A stretch of 40,043 bases of DNA, taken from an uncultured Oscillibacter sp. (GTDB lineage: Bacteria > Bacillota > Clostridia > Oscillospirales > Oscillospiraceae). This document shows, one piece after another, positions 20,702 through 29,195 of this stretch; position 1 is the first letter of the stretch, and every line of letters begins with the position of its first letter. The notes beneath the pieces are model-generated. The model had not been told where the DNA came from. It worked only from the letters and a program-made list of their open reading frames with translations, and ran no database searches. Position numbers and translations under genes: made by a program. Location: the NCBI GenBank assembly GCA_934574045.1, contig CAKTMK010000020.1, positions 1-40,043 of the forward strand. The letters run 5' to 3'.

Positions 20702-21963
20702 AGCCGGAGTTTTATGAGCGCATCGGCGAAACCGTATACCGCCGGACCCTGCCCAACGGCCTGCCCGTCAACGTAGTGGTGAAGCCGGGCTTCGCCCGCA
20801 GCTATGCCTTCTTCGCCACGCGGTATGGCGGCATGGATACCCGCTTTCAGCTGGACGGAAAGTGGCTGGATACCCCGGCGGGCATCGCCCACTATCTGGA
20901 GCACAAGATGTTCGACACCAAGGAGGGCAACGCCCTTCAGGAGCTGGCGAAAAACGGCGCGGAGCCGAACGCCTTCACCTCCAACGCCATGACCGGCTAC
21001 TATTTCGACTCCACCGAAAAGTTCGAGGAGAATCTGAAGATCCTGCTCTCCTTCGTCTCCGTTCCGTACTTCACGGACGAGAGCGTGGCCAAGGAGCAGG
21101 GGATCATCGCTCAGGAGATCCGCATGATCGAGGACGACCCGGACTGGCAGGTGTACGCCCGGATGATGGGCGCGCTCTATCAGAACAACACGGCCAAGAC
21201 CCACATTGCCGGCAGCGTGGAGAGCATCCGGGAGATCACGGCCAAAACGCTTTACGACTGCCACAAGGCGTTTTACACGCCGGGGAACATGGTGCTCACG
21301 GTGGTGGGCGACGTGGACCCCGGCCGCGTGGCGGAGGTGGCCCAGTCCATCCTGCCCGCGCAGAGCGGCCCCGCCATCCTGCGGGACCACGGGACGGAGC
21401 CGGAGGCCGTGGCCCAGCGGACCACCAGCCGGAAAATGGAGGTCTCCATGCCCCAGTTCCTGCTGGGCTTCAAGTGCCGCCCCGCGGCGGCGGGCGAGGA
21501 GTATCTGCGCCGCAGCCTGATCGGCAACATGGCCTGCGACCTGCTGCTGGGCGAGTCCAGCCCGCTGTATCAGCGGCTCTACGGGCAGGGACTGGTGAAC
21601 GCCAGCTTCGGCGGCGCGTTCGAGATGATGCCGGACACGGCGTATCTTTACGCCGGAGGCGACAGCCGGGACGTGGAGACGGTGGCCGCGGAGATCGTGA
21701 AGGAGGCCCGCCGCCTTGCGGTGGAGGGGCTGGACTCCGCGTTTTACGAGCGGGTGCGCCGGGCGGCGTTCGGCGCGATGCTGCGGGGGCTGAACTCCTT
21801 TGAAAACGTGGCCGTTTCGCTGACGGAGGGGTACTTCGCGGGCTATGACGCGCTGCGTTTCCCGCAGGTGTTTGACAGCATCGGCGAGGGAGACGTGCTG
21901 GCCTTCATCCGGGACGAGCTGACGGAGGAGCGCTCGGCGCTCTCGTCCATCCTGCCCAAATGA
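20698..21963 (+). CDS. yfmH: M16 zinc metallopeptidase YfmH (YmfH)
   Basis: This is the 421-residue active-type partner of YfmF. The inverted zinc motif HYLEH (His65, Glu68, His69) is intact, with the third ligand glutamate near residues 140-145 (AQEIRMIEDDP). The second-domain substrate-binding signature LYQRLYGQGLVNASFGG is present. No signal peptide is seen, so it is likely cytoplasmic. It is coupled to yfmF by a 4-base overlap and followed 19 bases later by lgt. Confidence 0.94.
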   Translation: MKPEFYERIGETVYRRTLPNGLPVNVVVKPGFARSYAFFATRYGGMDTRFQLDGKWLDTPAGIAHYLEHKMFDTKEGNALQELAKNGAEPNAFTSNAMTGYYFDSTEKFEENLKILLSFVSVPYFTDESVAKEQGIIAQEIRMIEDDPDWQVYARMMGALYQNNTAKTHIAGSVESIREITAKTLYDCHKAFYTPGNMVLTVVGDVDPGRVAEVAQSILPAQSGPAILRDHGTEPEAVAQRTTSRKMEVSMPQFLLGFKCRPAAAGEEYLRRSLIGNMACDLLLGESSPLYQRLYGQGLVNASFGGAFEMMPDTAYLYAGGDSRDVETVAAEIVKEARRLAVEGLDSAFYERVRRAAFGAMLRGLNSFENVAVSLTEGYFAGYDALRFPQVFDSIGEGDVLAFIRDELTEERSALSSILPK

Positions 21964-21982
21964 GCGAAAGGAAGGATCTAAG

Positions 21983-23086
21983 TTGAAAGCACTCAGCGAT
22001 ATGCCGATCGGCTTTCCCGGCCTGTTCGGCGGGATCGAGATCAATCCGGACCCCATCGCCCTGCACATCGGCCACGGGATCTACTGGTACGGCATCATTC
22101 TGGCTCTGGGCCTGCTGGCGGGCCTGCTTTTGTGCATGAAGCAGGCAAAGCGCTTCGGACTGACGGAGGACAACGTGATGGACGTGGGCCTGTGGGCCGC
22201 GCCGCTGTGCATCATCGGCTCCCGCATTTACTACGTGGTGTTTTACCTCGACCTGTACCGCAACGCGGACGGGAGTCTGGACTGGGGCCGCGTCATTGCC
22301 ATCTGGGACGGCGGCATCGCCATGTACGGCACGGTGATCGTGGGAATTCTGGTGGCGTTCGTCTACTGTAAGATCAAAAAGCTGAAGTTCCTTGCCATGA
22401 CCGATCTGTGCGTCATGGGCCTGCTGATCGGCCAGTGCATCGGCCGCTGGGGCAACTTCATGAACCGGGAGGCTTTCGGCACGGACTGCTCCCTGCCGTG
22501 GCGGATGCAGCTGTGGATCAGCCAGACCCAGACCATCGAGGTCCATCCCACCTTCCTCTATGAGAGCCTCTGGAATCTGGTGGGGCTGCTGCTGGCGCTG
22601 TTCATCGTCAGCCGCGCCCGCCGATTCGACGGAGAGAACACCTGCTTTTACTTCCTGTGGTACGGCCTTGGCCGTGCGTGGATCGAGGGGCTGCGGACGG
22701 ACAGTCTGTATCTGTTCGACTGGACGTTCATGGGCGAGCCGATCCGGGTGTCTCAGGCGCTGAGCATCGTGCTGGCCGCGGGTGCGGCCGTCGTGCTGTT
22801 CTATAACATCAAGATCCGGCACCGGGACGGCAGCGACCTGCTGATCCGTCAGGTGGAGGCCGCGCAGGCCGCCGCGGCGCAGGCGGCGGAGGAAGCTGTG
22901 CCCGCCGGAGAAGCGCCGGAGACCGCGGAGGATGCGGCTTCGTCTGCGCCGGGCGGAGAGGACCGCCCCGCGGAGGATGCGGCTCAGCCAGCGGGAGAGA
23001 GCGCCGAAGATGTGCCCCCCTCCGCGGCGGAAGATGCGCCCGCCGAGACGGCCCCGGAGAGCGCCGAGGAACCGTCCGCCAAGTGA
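21983..23086 (+). CDS. lgt: prolipoprotein diacylglyceryl transferase with acidic C-terminal tail
   Basis: Lgt moves diacylglycerol from phosphatidylglycerol to the lipobox cysteine of lipoproteins, in the cytoplasmic membrane. The first 287 residues have the seven-helix family pattern with WYGIILALGLL, IWDGGIAMYG, the signature GQCIGRWGNFMNREAFG and HPTFLYESLWNL. The last 80 residues are an Ala/Glu/Pro-rich, strongly acidic low-complexity tail not needed for the fold and longer than in most homologs. A TTG start at 21983 follows GGAAGG by 7 bases. The gene is third in the yfmF operon. Confidence 0.95.
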   Translation: MKALSDMPIGFPGLFGGIEINPDPIALHIGHGIYWYGIILALGLLAGLLLCMKQAKRFGLTEDNVMDVGLWAAPLCIIGSRIYYVVFYLDLYRNADGSLDWGRVIAIWDGGIAMYGTVIVGILVAFVYCKIKKLKFLAMTDLCVMGLLIGQCIGRWGNFMNREAFGTDCSLPWRMQLWISQTQTIEVHPTFLYESLWNLVGLLLALFIVSRARRFDGENTCFYFLWYGLGRAWIEGLRTDSLYLFDWTFMGEPIRVSQALSIVLAAGAAVVLFYNIKIRHRDGSDLLIRQVEAAQAAAAQAAEEAVPAGEAPETAEDAASSAPGGEDRPAEDAAQPAGESAEDVPPSAAEDAPAETAPESAEEPSAK

Positions 23087-23112
23087 GCGGCGCAGAGAAA
23101 ACGAAAAAACGA

Positions 23113-23152
23113 CCCGCGCCCCGGAGCCGCCGGCTCCGGGGCGCGGGCTTTT
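23113..23152. terminator. bidirectional terminator between lgt and pyk
   Basis: A perfect 16-base stem (CCCGCGCCCCGGAGCC and its complement) with a 3-base loop is followed by CTTTT on the plus strand and GTCGTTTTTTC on the minus strand. It serves both lgt (plus) and pyk (minus). Confidence 0.92.
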
Positions 23153-23201
23153 CAGTTCACGGTGCTCTGCGGGCGTTCACAGGCCCGACCGGGACTGCGT
23201 G

Positions 23202-24944
23202 TTACTGGGGAAGGCGCTGGACGGTGCCGTGGGCGCAGTCCACGCTGACCAGCATCCCGTCGGTCAGGATGCGGGTGGCGCCGTTGGCACCCACGATGAC
23301 CGGCTTTTCCAGCGTCAGGCCAACGGTGGCGGCGTGGCTGTTGGAGCCGGACTCCTCGCTGATGACCGCCGCGCAGGCGCGCATGGCGGGGAGCATGTCG
23401 TTGGTGGTGAACGGCACCACCAGCACGCAGCCGGGCCGGGCCTTGGCGGCGACCTCCTCCGGCGTGCGGCAGACGCACAGCGGGCCGGAGGCCTTGCCGG
23501 AGCCGATGCCCACGGCGGTGAACAGGGAGCCGCCCACCAGATGGACGCGGATCATGTTCGTGGTCCCGGGCACACCCACCGGCACGCCGGCGGTGACTAC
23601 TACCAGGTTACCCTGCTCCACCAGTCCCGCCTTCTGGGCGGCGTCCACGGCGAATTCCACCAGCTCATCCGTGTTGGCGGCAATGGGCATCAGGATGGGC
23701 GTCACGCCCCAGCTCAGGGCCATCTGGCGCTGCACGTGCTCGTCCAGCAGGCAGGCGATCACCTGCGTGCCGGGGCGGAAGCGGCTGACCAGCCGCGCGG
23801 TGGTGCCCCGCTGGCTGACGGTGATGATCGCGTCCGCGTCCACGTCGGCGGCGGTGGTGCAGGCGGCGTGGGCCGTGGCGGCGGCGATGGACAGGTGGCG
23901 GCTGGGGGCGGCATTTTTCATCCGCTTGGCGTAGTTGATGTCCGCCTCCGTCCGCAGGGCGATGGCGTTCATCGTCCGGACGGCCTCCACCGGGTACTTG
24001 CCCGCGGCGGTCTCGCCGGAGAGCATAATGGCGGAAGTGCCGTCGTAAATGGCATTGGCCACGTCGGTGATCTCCGCCCGGGTGGGCCGGGGATTCTCTA
24101 TCATGGAGTCCAGCATCTGCGTGGCGGTAATGGCGGGCTTTCCGGCGGCCACGCACTGAGCGATGATGTCCTTCTGGATGATGGGGATCTCCGTGAAGTC
24201 GATCTCCACGCCCATGTCGCCCCGGGCCACCATGATCCCGTCGGACACGGACAGGATCTCGGAGAGGTTGTTCACGCCCTCCTGATTTTCGATTTTGGAG
24301 ATGATGCGGATGGAGGAGTGGACGCTGTTGAGCAGACGCCGGATGTCCATCACGTCCGCCGCGCTGCGGACGAAGCTGGCGGCGATGAAGTCAAAGTCCT
24401 GTTCCACGCCGAAAAGGATATCCTCCTTGTCCTGCTGGGAGAGGTAGGGCATGCTCAGCCGCACGCCGGGAACGTTGACGCCCTTGTGGTTTTTGATGGG
24501 GCCGCTGTTTTCCACCCGGCAGCGGATGTCGCCGTCCCGGATGTCCAGAATGGTCAGGCGGATCAGTCCGTCGTCCAGCAGGATCGTCCCGCCGGGGCGC
24601 ACGTCACCGGGCAGGTCCCGGTAGGTGATGGAGCAGATGTGCTCGTCGCCGGTCACGTCCCGGGTGGTCAGCGTGAACTCCTGCCCCTCCTTCAGCTCCA
24701 CCTGCCCGTCCTTAAAGTTGCGCAGGCGGATCTCCGGCCCCTTGGTGTCCAGCATGGCCGCCACGGGCAGATCCATCTCCCGGCGCAGCTTTTTCACGAG
24801 GTCCAGCCGCTGCTTGTGCTCGGCGTGGCTGCCGTGGGAGAAGTTGAACCGGGCCACGTTCAGTCCGGCCTCCAGCATGGCGCGCAGCGTCTCCTCCCGA
24901 TCCGTGGCGGGACCGAGGGTGCAGACGATTTTTGTTTTTCTCAT
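23202..24944 (-). CDS. pyk: pyruvate kinase with C-terminal PEP-utilising domain
   Basis: This is the 580-residue enzyme that converts phosphoenolpyruvate and ADP to pyruvate and ATP in glycolysis. Core motifs are TKIVCTLGPA, RFNFSHGSH, MLDTKGPEIR, ISKIENQEGV (catalytic lysine), MVARGDMGVEI and ITATQMLDSM. After the standard domains, residues about 480-575 form a PEP-utilising-enzyme mobile domain with SNSHAATVG (His537), as in Bacillus and many Clostridia. AAGGAGG precedes the ATG by 5 bases. It is a single-gene unit with promoter 24998-25025 and the shared terminator 23113-23152. Confidence 0.97.
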   Translation of the reverse strand: MRKTKIVCTLGPATDREETLRAMLEAGLNVARFNFSHGSHAEHKQRLDLVKKLRREMDLPVAAMLDTKGPEIRLRNFKDGQVELKEGQEFTLTTRDVTGDEHICSITYRDLPGDVRPGGTILLDDGLIRLTILDIRDGDIRCRVENSGPIKNHKGVNVPGVRLSMPYLSQQDKEDILFGVEQDFDFIAASFVRSAADVMDIRRLLNSVHSSIRIISKIENQEGVNNLSEILSVSDGIMVARGDMGVEIDFTEIPIIQKDIIAQCVAAGKPAITATQMLDSMIENPRPTRAEITDVANAIYDGTSAIMLSGETAAGKYPVEAVRTMNAIALRTEADINYAKRMKNAAPSRHLSIAAATAHAACTTAADVDADAIITVSQRGTTARLVSRFRPGTQVIACLLDEHVQRQMALSWGVTPILMPIAANTDELVEFAVDAAQKAGLVEQGNLVVVTAGVPVGVPGTTNMIRVHLVGGSLFTAVGIGSGKASGPLCVCRTPEEVAAKARPGCVLVVPFTTNDMLPAMRACAAVISEESGSNSHAATVGLTLEKPVIVGANGATRILTDGMLVSVDCAHGTVQRLPQ

Positions 24945-24997
24945 AAAGCCCTCCTTGTAGTGCGGAAGCAGATCGCAAAAATATGTATTCCATCTTT

Positions 24998-25025
24998 ATT
25001 ATAATCGTTTTCCTTTTCATGACAA
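24998..25025 (-). promoter_or_regulatory. pyk promoter
   Basis: On the minus strand TTGTCA (25020-25025) and a perfect TATAAT (24998-25003) are separated by 16 bases, about 50 bases before the pyk ATG. Confidence 0.7.
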
Positions 25026-25097
25026 GGGCTGAATTAGAATTTTTTAGAAATTTTGCTTTTGCCGTCTCAAGGCCCCGGGCGGACGCTCCGTGAAACG

Positions 25098-25140
25098 CCG
25101 GGAAGGCCCGGAGGGACGCTTGTCCCTCCGGGCCCCGGCG
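25098..25140 (-). terminator. long hairpin after the DUF378 gene
   Basis: CGCCGG...GGCCCGGAGGGAC-GCTT-GTCCCTCCGGGCC...CCGGCG forms an exceptionally stable stem just after the DUF378 stop. The following T content is weak (TTCCCGGCGTTTCAC on the minus strand), so it may act as a terminator or as an mRNA-end stabiliser. Confidence 0.6.
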
Positions 25141-25149
25141 CGGGTTTCC

Positions 25150-25371
25150 TCAGGCCGCGTGATGGCGCGCGGTGCGCTCCTCGCCGTCCTGAAAGAGCAG
25201 CGTGATGCACCACAGGCCCGCCAGTCCCACCAGCGCATAGATGATGCGGGAGAGAACCGCCATCTGTCCGCCGCAGAGAAAGGCGACCGTGTCAAAGCCA
25301 AACAGGCCGATGCCGCCCCAGTTGAGCGCGCCGATAATGGCCAGTACCAGCGCGATCTTGTCGATGACCAT
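25150..25371 (-). CDS. DUF378 small membrane protein
   Basis: This is a 73-residue protein with two hydrophobic helices and the DUF378 signature IIGALNWGGIGLFGFD, ending in a short charged tail. It is an inner membrane protein of unknown function. AGGAGG lies 8 bases before the ATG. No clear sigma-A promoter is visible in the A/T-rich stretch upstream (25440-25485), which contains the direct repeat CAGAAAAATTTT twice. Confidence 0.88.
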   Translation of the reverse strand: MVIDKIALVLAIIGALNWGGIGLFGFDTVAFLCGGQMAVLSRIIYALVGLAGLWCITLLFQDGEERTARHHAA

Positions 25372-25494
25372 ACTCCAGACCTCCTAAAATCGTTTCGCTG
25401 TGAGTCGGAAATAGGTTGCCCGCTGGGCGCGGCGCTATGCGCGGAAAAATCAGAAAAATTTTTGCGTAAACAGAAAAATTTTCTTACCCGGCGG

Positions 25495-25523
25495 TTGAAT
25501 CCGGCGGAGGAGTATAGTATACT
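25495..25523 (+). promoter_or_regulatory. promoter of the DUF1015-VOC operon
   Basis: TTGAAT (25495-25500) and TATACT (25518-25523) are separated by 17 bases, with the start about 60 bases before the DUF1015 ATG. Confidence 0.75.
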
Positions 25524-25588
25524 GAACGGGAAATGGGACGGCGCGCGGCGCGTCCGGAAATTTTGAACGACGGAAAGGGAGACCACAC

Positions 25589-26869
25589 ATGAATGAGAAA
25601 TTCGAGCACCTGGGTTTCTATCCTGCGGATATCCTGCTTCCCGAAAACGCGGACATGAGCAAGTGGGCCGTGGTGGCCTGCGACCAGTTCACCTCTCAGC
25701 CGGAATACTGGGAGGCGGTGGAACAGTACGTGGGCGGCGCGCCCTCCACGCTGCGGCTGATCCTGCCGGAGGCGAAGCTGAACGACCCGGATGTGGACGA
25801 TCACATCGCGGATATCAACCGTTCCATGCAGGAGTATGTGGACGGCGGCGTGTTCAAGACTTTGCCCGCGTCCCTCATTTACATGGAGCGCACCCAGTCC
25901 GACGGAAAGGTGCGCCACGGTCTGGTGGGCATGGTGGATCTGGACCAGTATGACTATACTCCCGGCTCCGGCGCCCTGATCCGCGCCACGGAGGGGACCG
26001 TGCTCTCCCGCATCCCGCCCCGGGTCCGGGTGCGGCAGGACGCGCCCATCGAGCTGCCCCACGTGATGCTGCTGATCGACGACCCGGACGGGCTGGTGAT
26101 CGAGCCGCTGACCGCTCAGAGCGGCGCAATGGAAAAGCTCTATGACTTCGACCTCCAGCAGGGCGGCGGACACCTGACCGGCTGGAAGCTGACGGACGCG
26201 CAGATGGACGCCGTGGCCGGCGGGCTGACGGCCCTGTGTGCCCCGGAGCAGATGGAGAAGAAGTACGGGATGCGGGACGCCGCGCCGCTGCTGTTCGCCG
26301 TGGGCGACGGGAACCACTCTCTGGCCACGGCCAAGACCTGCTATGAAAACCTGAAGAAGGTCACGCCCAAGGAGCAGTGGGCCAGCCTGCCCGCGCGGTA
26401 CGCGCTGGTGGAGGTGGTCAACAACCACGACGACGCGCTGAAGTTCGAGCCGATCCACCGGGTGCTGTTCAACGTGGACCCGGAGAAGGTGATTGCGGCG
26501 TTCAAGGCGTTTTACCCCTCCGCCCACGAGGGCGAGGGCGAGGGCCACACCATCGCCTATACCTATGCGGGGCACAAGGGCTTCCTCACCGTGCCGGACC
26601 CGAAGGTGCAGCTGGCGGTGGGTACGCTTCAGGCGTTCATCGACGAGTATCTCAAGGCCAACGGCGGCGAGGTGGACTATATCCACGGCGACGACGTGAC
26701 CGACGAGCTGGGGTCCAAGCCCAACAACATCGGCTTCAAGCTGCCCGCCATGGGCAAGGAGCAGCTCTTCAAGACCGTGATGGCCGACGGCGTGCTGCCC
26801 CGCAAGACCTTCTCCATGGGTCACGCGCAGGATAAGCGCTATTACGTGGAGGCCCGGGCGATTCGCTGA
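25589..26869 (+). CDS. DUF1015 family protein
   Basis: This is a 426-residue cytoplasmic protein matching DUF1015, a family found widely in anaerobes. Typical blocks are PADILLPEN at the N-terminus, VVACDQFTSQPEYW, the central LLFAVGDGNHSLATAK (the most conserved motif, suggesting an active or binding site) and FKLPAMGKEQLF near the C-terminus. The enzymatic role is not known. AAAGGGAG lies 7 bases before ATG. It probably shares a transcript with the VOC gene 51 bases downstream. Confidence 0.9.
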   Translation: MNEKFEHLGFYPADILLPENADMSKWAVVACDQFTSQPEYWEAVEQYVGGAPSTLRLILPEAKLNDPDVDDHIADINRSMQEYVDGGVFKTLPASLIYMERTQSDGKVRHGLVGMVDLDQYDYTPGSGALIRATEGTVLSRIPPRVRVRQDAPIELPHVMLLIDDPDGLVIEPLTAQSGAMEKLYDFDLQQGGGHLTGWKLTDAQMDAVAGGLTALCAPEQMEKKYGMRDAAPLLFAVGDGNHSLATAKTCYENLKKVTPKEQWASLPARYALVEVVNNHDDALKFEPIHRVLFNVDPEKVIAAFKAFYPSAHEGEGEGHTIAYTYAGHKGFLTVPDPKVQLAVGTLQAFIDEYLKANGGEVDYIHGDDVTDELGSKPNNIGFKLPAMGKEQLFKTVMADGVLPRKTFSMGHAQDKRYYVEARAIR

Positions 26870-26920
26870 CCGGTTCCGTCCATTCCGCCCGGAAACAAGA
26901 AATAAGGAGACAACAGGCAT

Positions 26921-27289
26921 ATGTTTACGTTCAATCATTACAATTTCAACGTGGCCGATCTGGAAAAGTCCATCGCGTTTTACAACGAGGCGCTGGGCCT
27001 GACCCCCGTGGGCCGGAAGGAGGCCTCGGACGGCAGCTTTCAGATCGTGTTTCTGGGCGACGGAAAAACGGATTTCCGTCTGGAGCTGACGTGGCTGCGG
27101 GACCATCCCCAGCCCTACGATCTGGGCGAGTGCGAGTTCCATCTGGCACTTCAGGCGGAGGATTACGAGGCAGCCCACGCCAAGCATGAGAAGATGGGCT
27201 GCATCTGCTTTGAAAATCCCTCCATGGGCATCTACTTCATCAGCGACCCGGACGGCTACTGGCTGGAGATCATCCCCAGCCGCAAGTGA
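26921..27289 (+). CDS. glyoxalase/VOC family protein
   Basis: This is a 122-residue vicinal-oxygen-chelate protein resembling glyoxalase I. The two beta-alpha-beta-beta-beta modules give the four metal ligand positions: His6 in FNHYNFNV, Glu55 in RLELTW, a His in CEFHLAL and a Glu near the end in YWLEIIPS. It probably acts on methylglyoxal-type or related substrates, but the true substrate is unknown. It is the second gene after DUF1015 and ends in a strong terminator. Confidence 0.9.
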   Translation: MFTFNHYNFNVADLEKSIAFYNEALGLTPVGRKEASDGSFQIVFLGDGKTDFRLELTWLRDHPQPYDLGECEFHLALQAEDYEAAHAKHEKMGCICFENPSMGIYFISDPDGYWLEIIPSRK

Positions 27290-27300
27290 GCGCAAAAGGA

Positions 27301-27339
27301 CCCGGCCCCAGCGGAGCGTTCCGCCGGGGCCGGGTTTTT
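27301..27339 (+). terminator. terminator of the VOC gene
   Basis: CCCGGCCCC pairs with GGGGCCGGG around an inner CGGA/TTCCG stem and is followed by TTTTTCTTTT. On the other strand it is followed by TCCTTTTG, so it may also weakly stop the opposing CPBP gene. Confidence 0.9.
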
Positions 27340-27353
27340 CTTTTGACAGGCGG

Positions 27354-28157
27354 TCATTCCGCGCCGGACGATGTACGGACGCGCAGAAAACCGGCGGCGA
27401 TCAGGAGAAAGACGGCGGACAGGCAGCCGTAAAATCCCAGCCCGACCCGCAGGAAGCAGTACACATAGTTGAAAGCGAAGTGGATCACGACGGCGTAAAG
27501 CAGATTGCGCCGCCGCTCCAGTACAGCGTTCATCATCACCGCCAGACAGGTCATCACCGCCACGTTGGCCGCGGCGTAGGGGATCAGGGCAAGGCCGGTG
27601 AAGTCCGAGTCCACGAACCACAGCACCGTGTGCCAGAATGCCCAGACGGCCCCCTGAATGAGACTGGAGCGGAGGAACGTGTACCGCCGGTTCAGCTCGT
27701 CCCGCAGATAGCCCCGCCATCCAGACTCCTCGCCCAGCGGCCCGGAGGTGAGGGAGAGCAGGGCGGACACGCCCAGCGAGTACTCCCCGGCGGAAAAGCA
27801 GGACCGGAGAGGAATACCCGCCGCCGCCGCGTACAGCGCCGCGGCCAGCAGGCTCCCGCCGGCGGTGACGGCGGCGTACAGCGCGCACCGGGGGAGGGAG
27901 AGACGATCCCGGAAAAGGTCCCGGTAAAACGCTCCCAGCGTGCAGCCCGGGCGCAGCCGGGGCAGCATGGCCCACAGCACGAAGGTGGGCGACCACGCGC
28001 ACAGGTTGGACAGCAGCCGCATGGCCGGCGGCGGCGCGTGGAGCAGCATGGATGCCCCGCCGCACAGCACCAGCACCATCAGCCAGAACGTGAGATAGGC
28101 GGCGGCGTACCGCCAGACCGCCCGGTCCGCCCGGACCGTTTCCGCGGGCTGCGTCAT
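27354..28157 (-). CDS. CPBP family intramembrane metalloprotease
   Basis: This is a 267-residue membrane protein with about seven to eight helices and the CPBP (Abi/type II CAAX protease) motifs: GEESGWRGYL (motif 1), WAFWHTVLW (motif 2) and IHFAFNYVY (motif 3, HxxxN). Family members cleave within the membrane, process CAAX proteins or protect against bacteriocins. It is coupled to the TetR gene by a 4-base ATGA overlap (28154-28157), so it is most likely the regulated target. Confidence 0.92.
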   Translation of the reverse strand: MTQPAETVRADRAVWRYAAAYLTFWLMVLVLCGGASMLLHAPPPAMRLLSNLCAWSPTFVLWAMLPRLRPGCTLGAFYRDLFRDRLSLPRCALYAAVTAGGSLLAAALYAAAAGIPLRSCFSAGEYSLGVSALLSLTSGPLGEESGWRGYLRDELNRRYTFLRSSLIQGAVWAFWHTVLWFVDSDFTGLALIPYAAANVAVMTCLAVMMNAVLERRRNLLYAVVIHFAFNYVYCFLRVGLGFYGCLSAVFLLIAAGFLRVRTSSGAE

Positions 28158-28771
28158 GCGTCCTCCTCCACTCCAGACAGAGCGTGCGCCCGCTCCCGGG
28201 AAACGCCCAGAGAGATCAGAAAGGCGGCTCCGGCCCGGCGCAGCATCCGAAACGCGGTCTCCCGGCTCTCGCGGACCAGCCCGGCGGCGACCATGCAGGC
28301 CATGCCGTGGTTGTAGATCACCATGGTCTCCACAAGGCGGCCCGCGTCCTCCGGGGAAATGCCCGCCTCCTGCGCGATGGCGCCGAGAAGCGTTTCATCG
28401 TGCCCGCAGAGCGTCAGGTCCGTCAGCCCGCCGCTGATGCGCTTTCCGCTGCCGCCCAGATAGACGAAGCAGAACAGCCTTGGCCGGTTGATGGCCAGCT
28501 CCAGATACCGCTCTCCGCTGCGGGCAAAGCGCTCCATCGCCGTGCCGTCCGCGTCCGCCTCCGTGACGCGCAGCGCCTCGGCCAGCGCATAGTCCCCCAG
28601 CGCCTCCCGCAGCTTTTCCATGCCGCCGAACTGCCACGAGATGGGTTGGGTGGAGCAGCCGGTCTCCTGTGCCAGCCGCTTGATGGTCACGGCCTCGTAA
28701 CCCTCCCGCTCCAGAATGTCCAGCGCCTTTTTCAGAAGCGTTTCCTTTGAGATCTTCGGAGTGCTCGGCAT
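28154..28771 (-). CDS. TetR/AcrR family regulator
   Basis: This is a 205-residue repressor-type protein. The N-terminal helix-turn-helix is clear (LLKKALDILEREGYEAVTIK, then RLAQETGCSTQPISWQFGG); the C-terminal ligand domain is of the TetR_C_33-like kind. A GGAAGGGAG ribosome site is present. It is first in an operon with the CPBP protease and is probably autoregulated through the palindromes in its promoter (28807-28873). Confidence 0.93.
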   Translation of the reverse strand: MPSTPKISKETLLKKALDILEREGYEAVTIKRLAQETGCSTQPISWQFGGMEKLREALGDYALAEALRVTEADADGTAMERFARSGERYLELAINRPRLFCFVYLGGSGKRISGGLTDLTLCGHDETLLGAIAQEAGISPEDAGRLVETMVIYNHGMACMVAAGLVRESRETAFRMLRRAGAAFLISLGVSRERAHALSGVEEDA

Positions 28772-28806
28772 ACCGTCGCTCCCTTCCTGATAATGGTGAA
28801 AACCAA

Positions 28807-28873
28807 TTTACTGTAAATCGAAATATTGTAAACATCTTTATATATAGCGTGAAAACGGTTACTTGTCAAGTAA
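28807..28873 (-). promoter_or_regulatory. TetR-CPBP promoter with two palindromes
   Basis: On the minus strand TTGACA (28864-28869) and TATATA (28841-28846) are separated by 17 bases. A perfect palindrome TTACTTG-T-CAAGTAA (28859-28873) covers the -35 box, and ATTTACTGTAAAT (28806-28818) lies downstream of the start. A further half site TGTAAAC is at 28828-28834. These are good candidates for binding by the TetR protein. Confidence 0.8.
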
Positions 28874-29000
28874 AGAAAATTTCCTGATTTTCCCATGACT
28901 GTCTTTTTGGGAGAGAATGGGCCGCACTGCCCGCCAGGCGGCTGTTTGAGCCGTCCTCCGCGCCGGGACGCACAGGACGGAAGCGCCCGTGGAGGATGGA

Positions 29001-29060
29001 AGCGCCAAACGGGAGACGGAAGCGCCAAACGGGAGACGGAAGCGCCAAACGGGAGACGGA
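29001..29060. repeat. tandem repeat, three perfect copies of a 20-base unit
   Basis: The unit AGCGCCAAACGGGAGACGGA occurs three times without interruption, with GGA before and a partial fourth unit (AGCG) after. It lies in the gene-free stretch 28874-29130 between the TetR promoter and the xdhC terminator. All reading frames through it look non-coding: no ribosome site and no recognisable protein. Otherwise this stretch holds only a small CGGCT/AGCCG hairpin near 28937-28951. Confidence 0.85.
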
Positions 29061-29130
29061 AGCGGCGAAACAGGCCGCTTTCATCGTTCGGAAGGGGGGA
29101 GACTGCTTCGTGTCGCCCGGAAAGCCGAAG

Positions 29131-29160
29131 AGCCGGACGGCCCCGCAGGGCCGTCCGGCT
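29131..29160 (-). terminator. probable terminator of the xdhABC operon
   Basis: A perfect 13-base stem (AGCCGGACGGCCC and its complement) with loop CGCA lies 35 bases after the xdhC stop. The T-run on the minus strand is weak (CTTCGGCTTT). Confidence 0.6.
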
Positions 29161-29195
29161 CGGTGTATTCGGTCTTACAGTCGGACGCGCTTCGT

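Noticed and set aside
29001..29060. CRISPR array
   Set aside because: The three 20-base units are directly adjacent without spacers and no cas genes are nearby.
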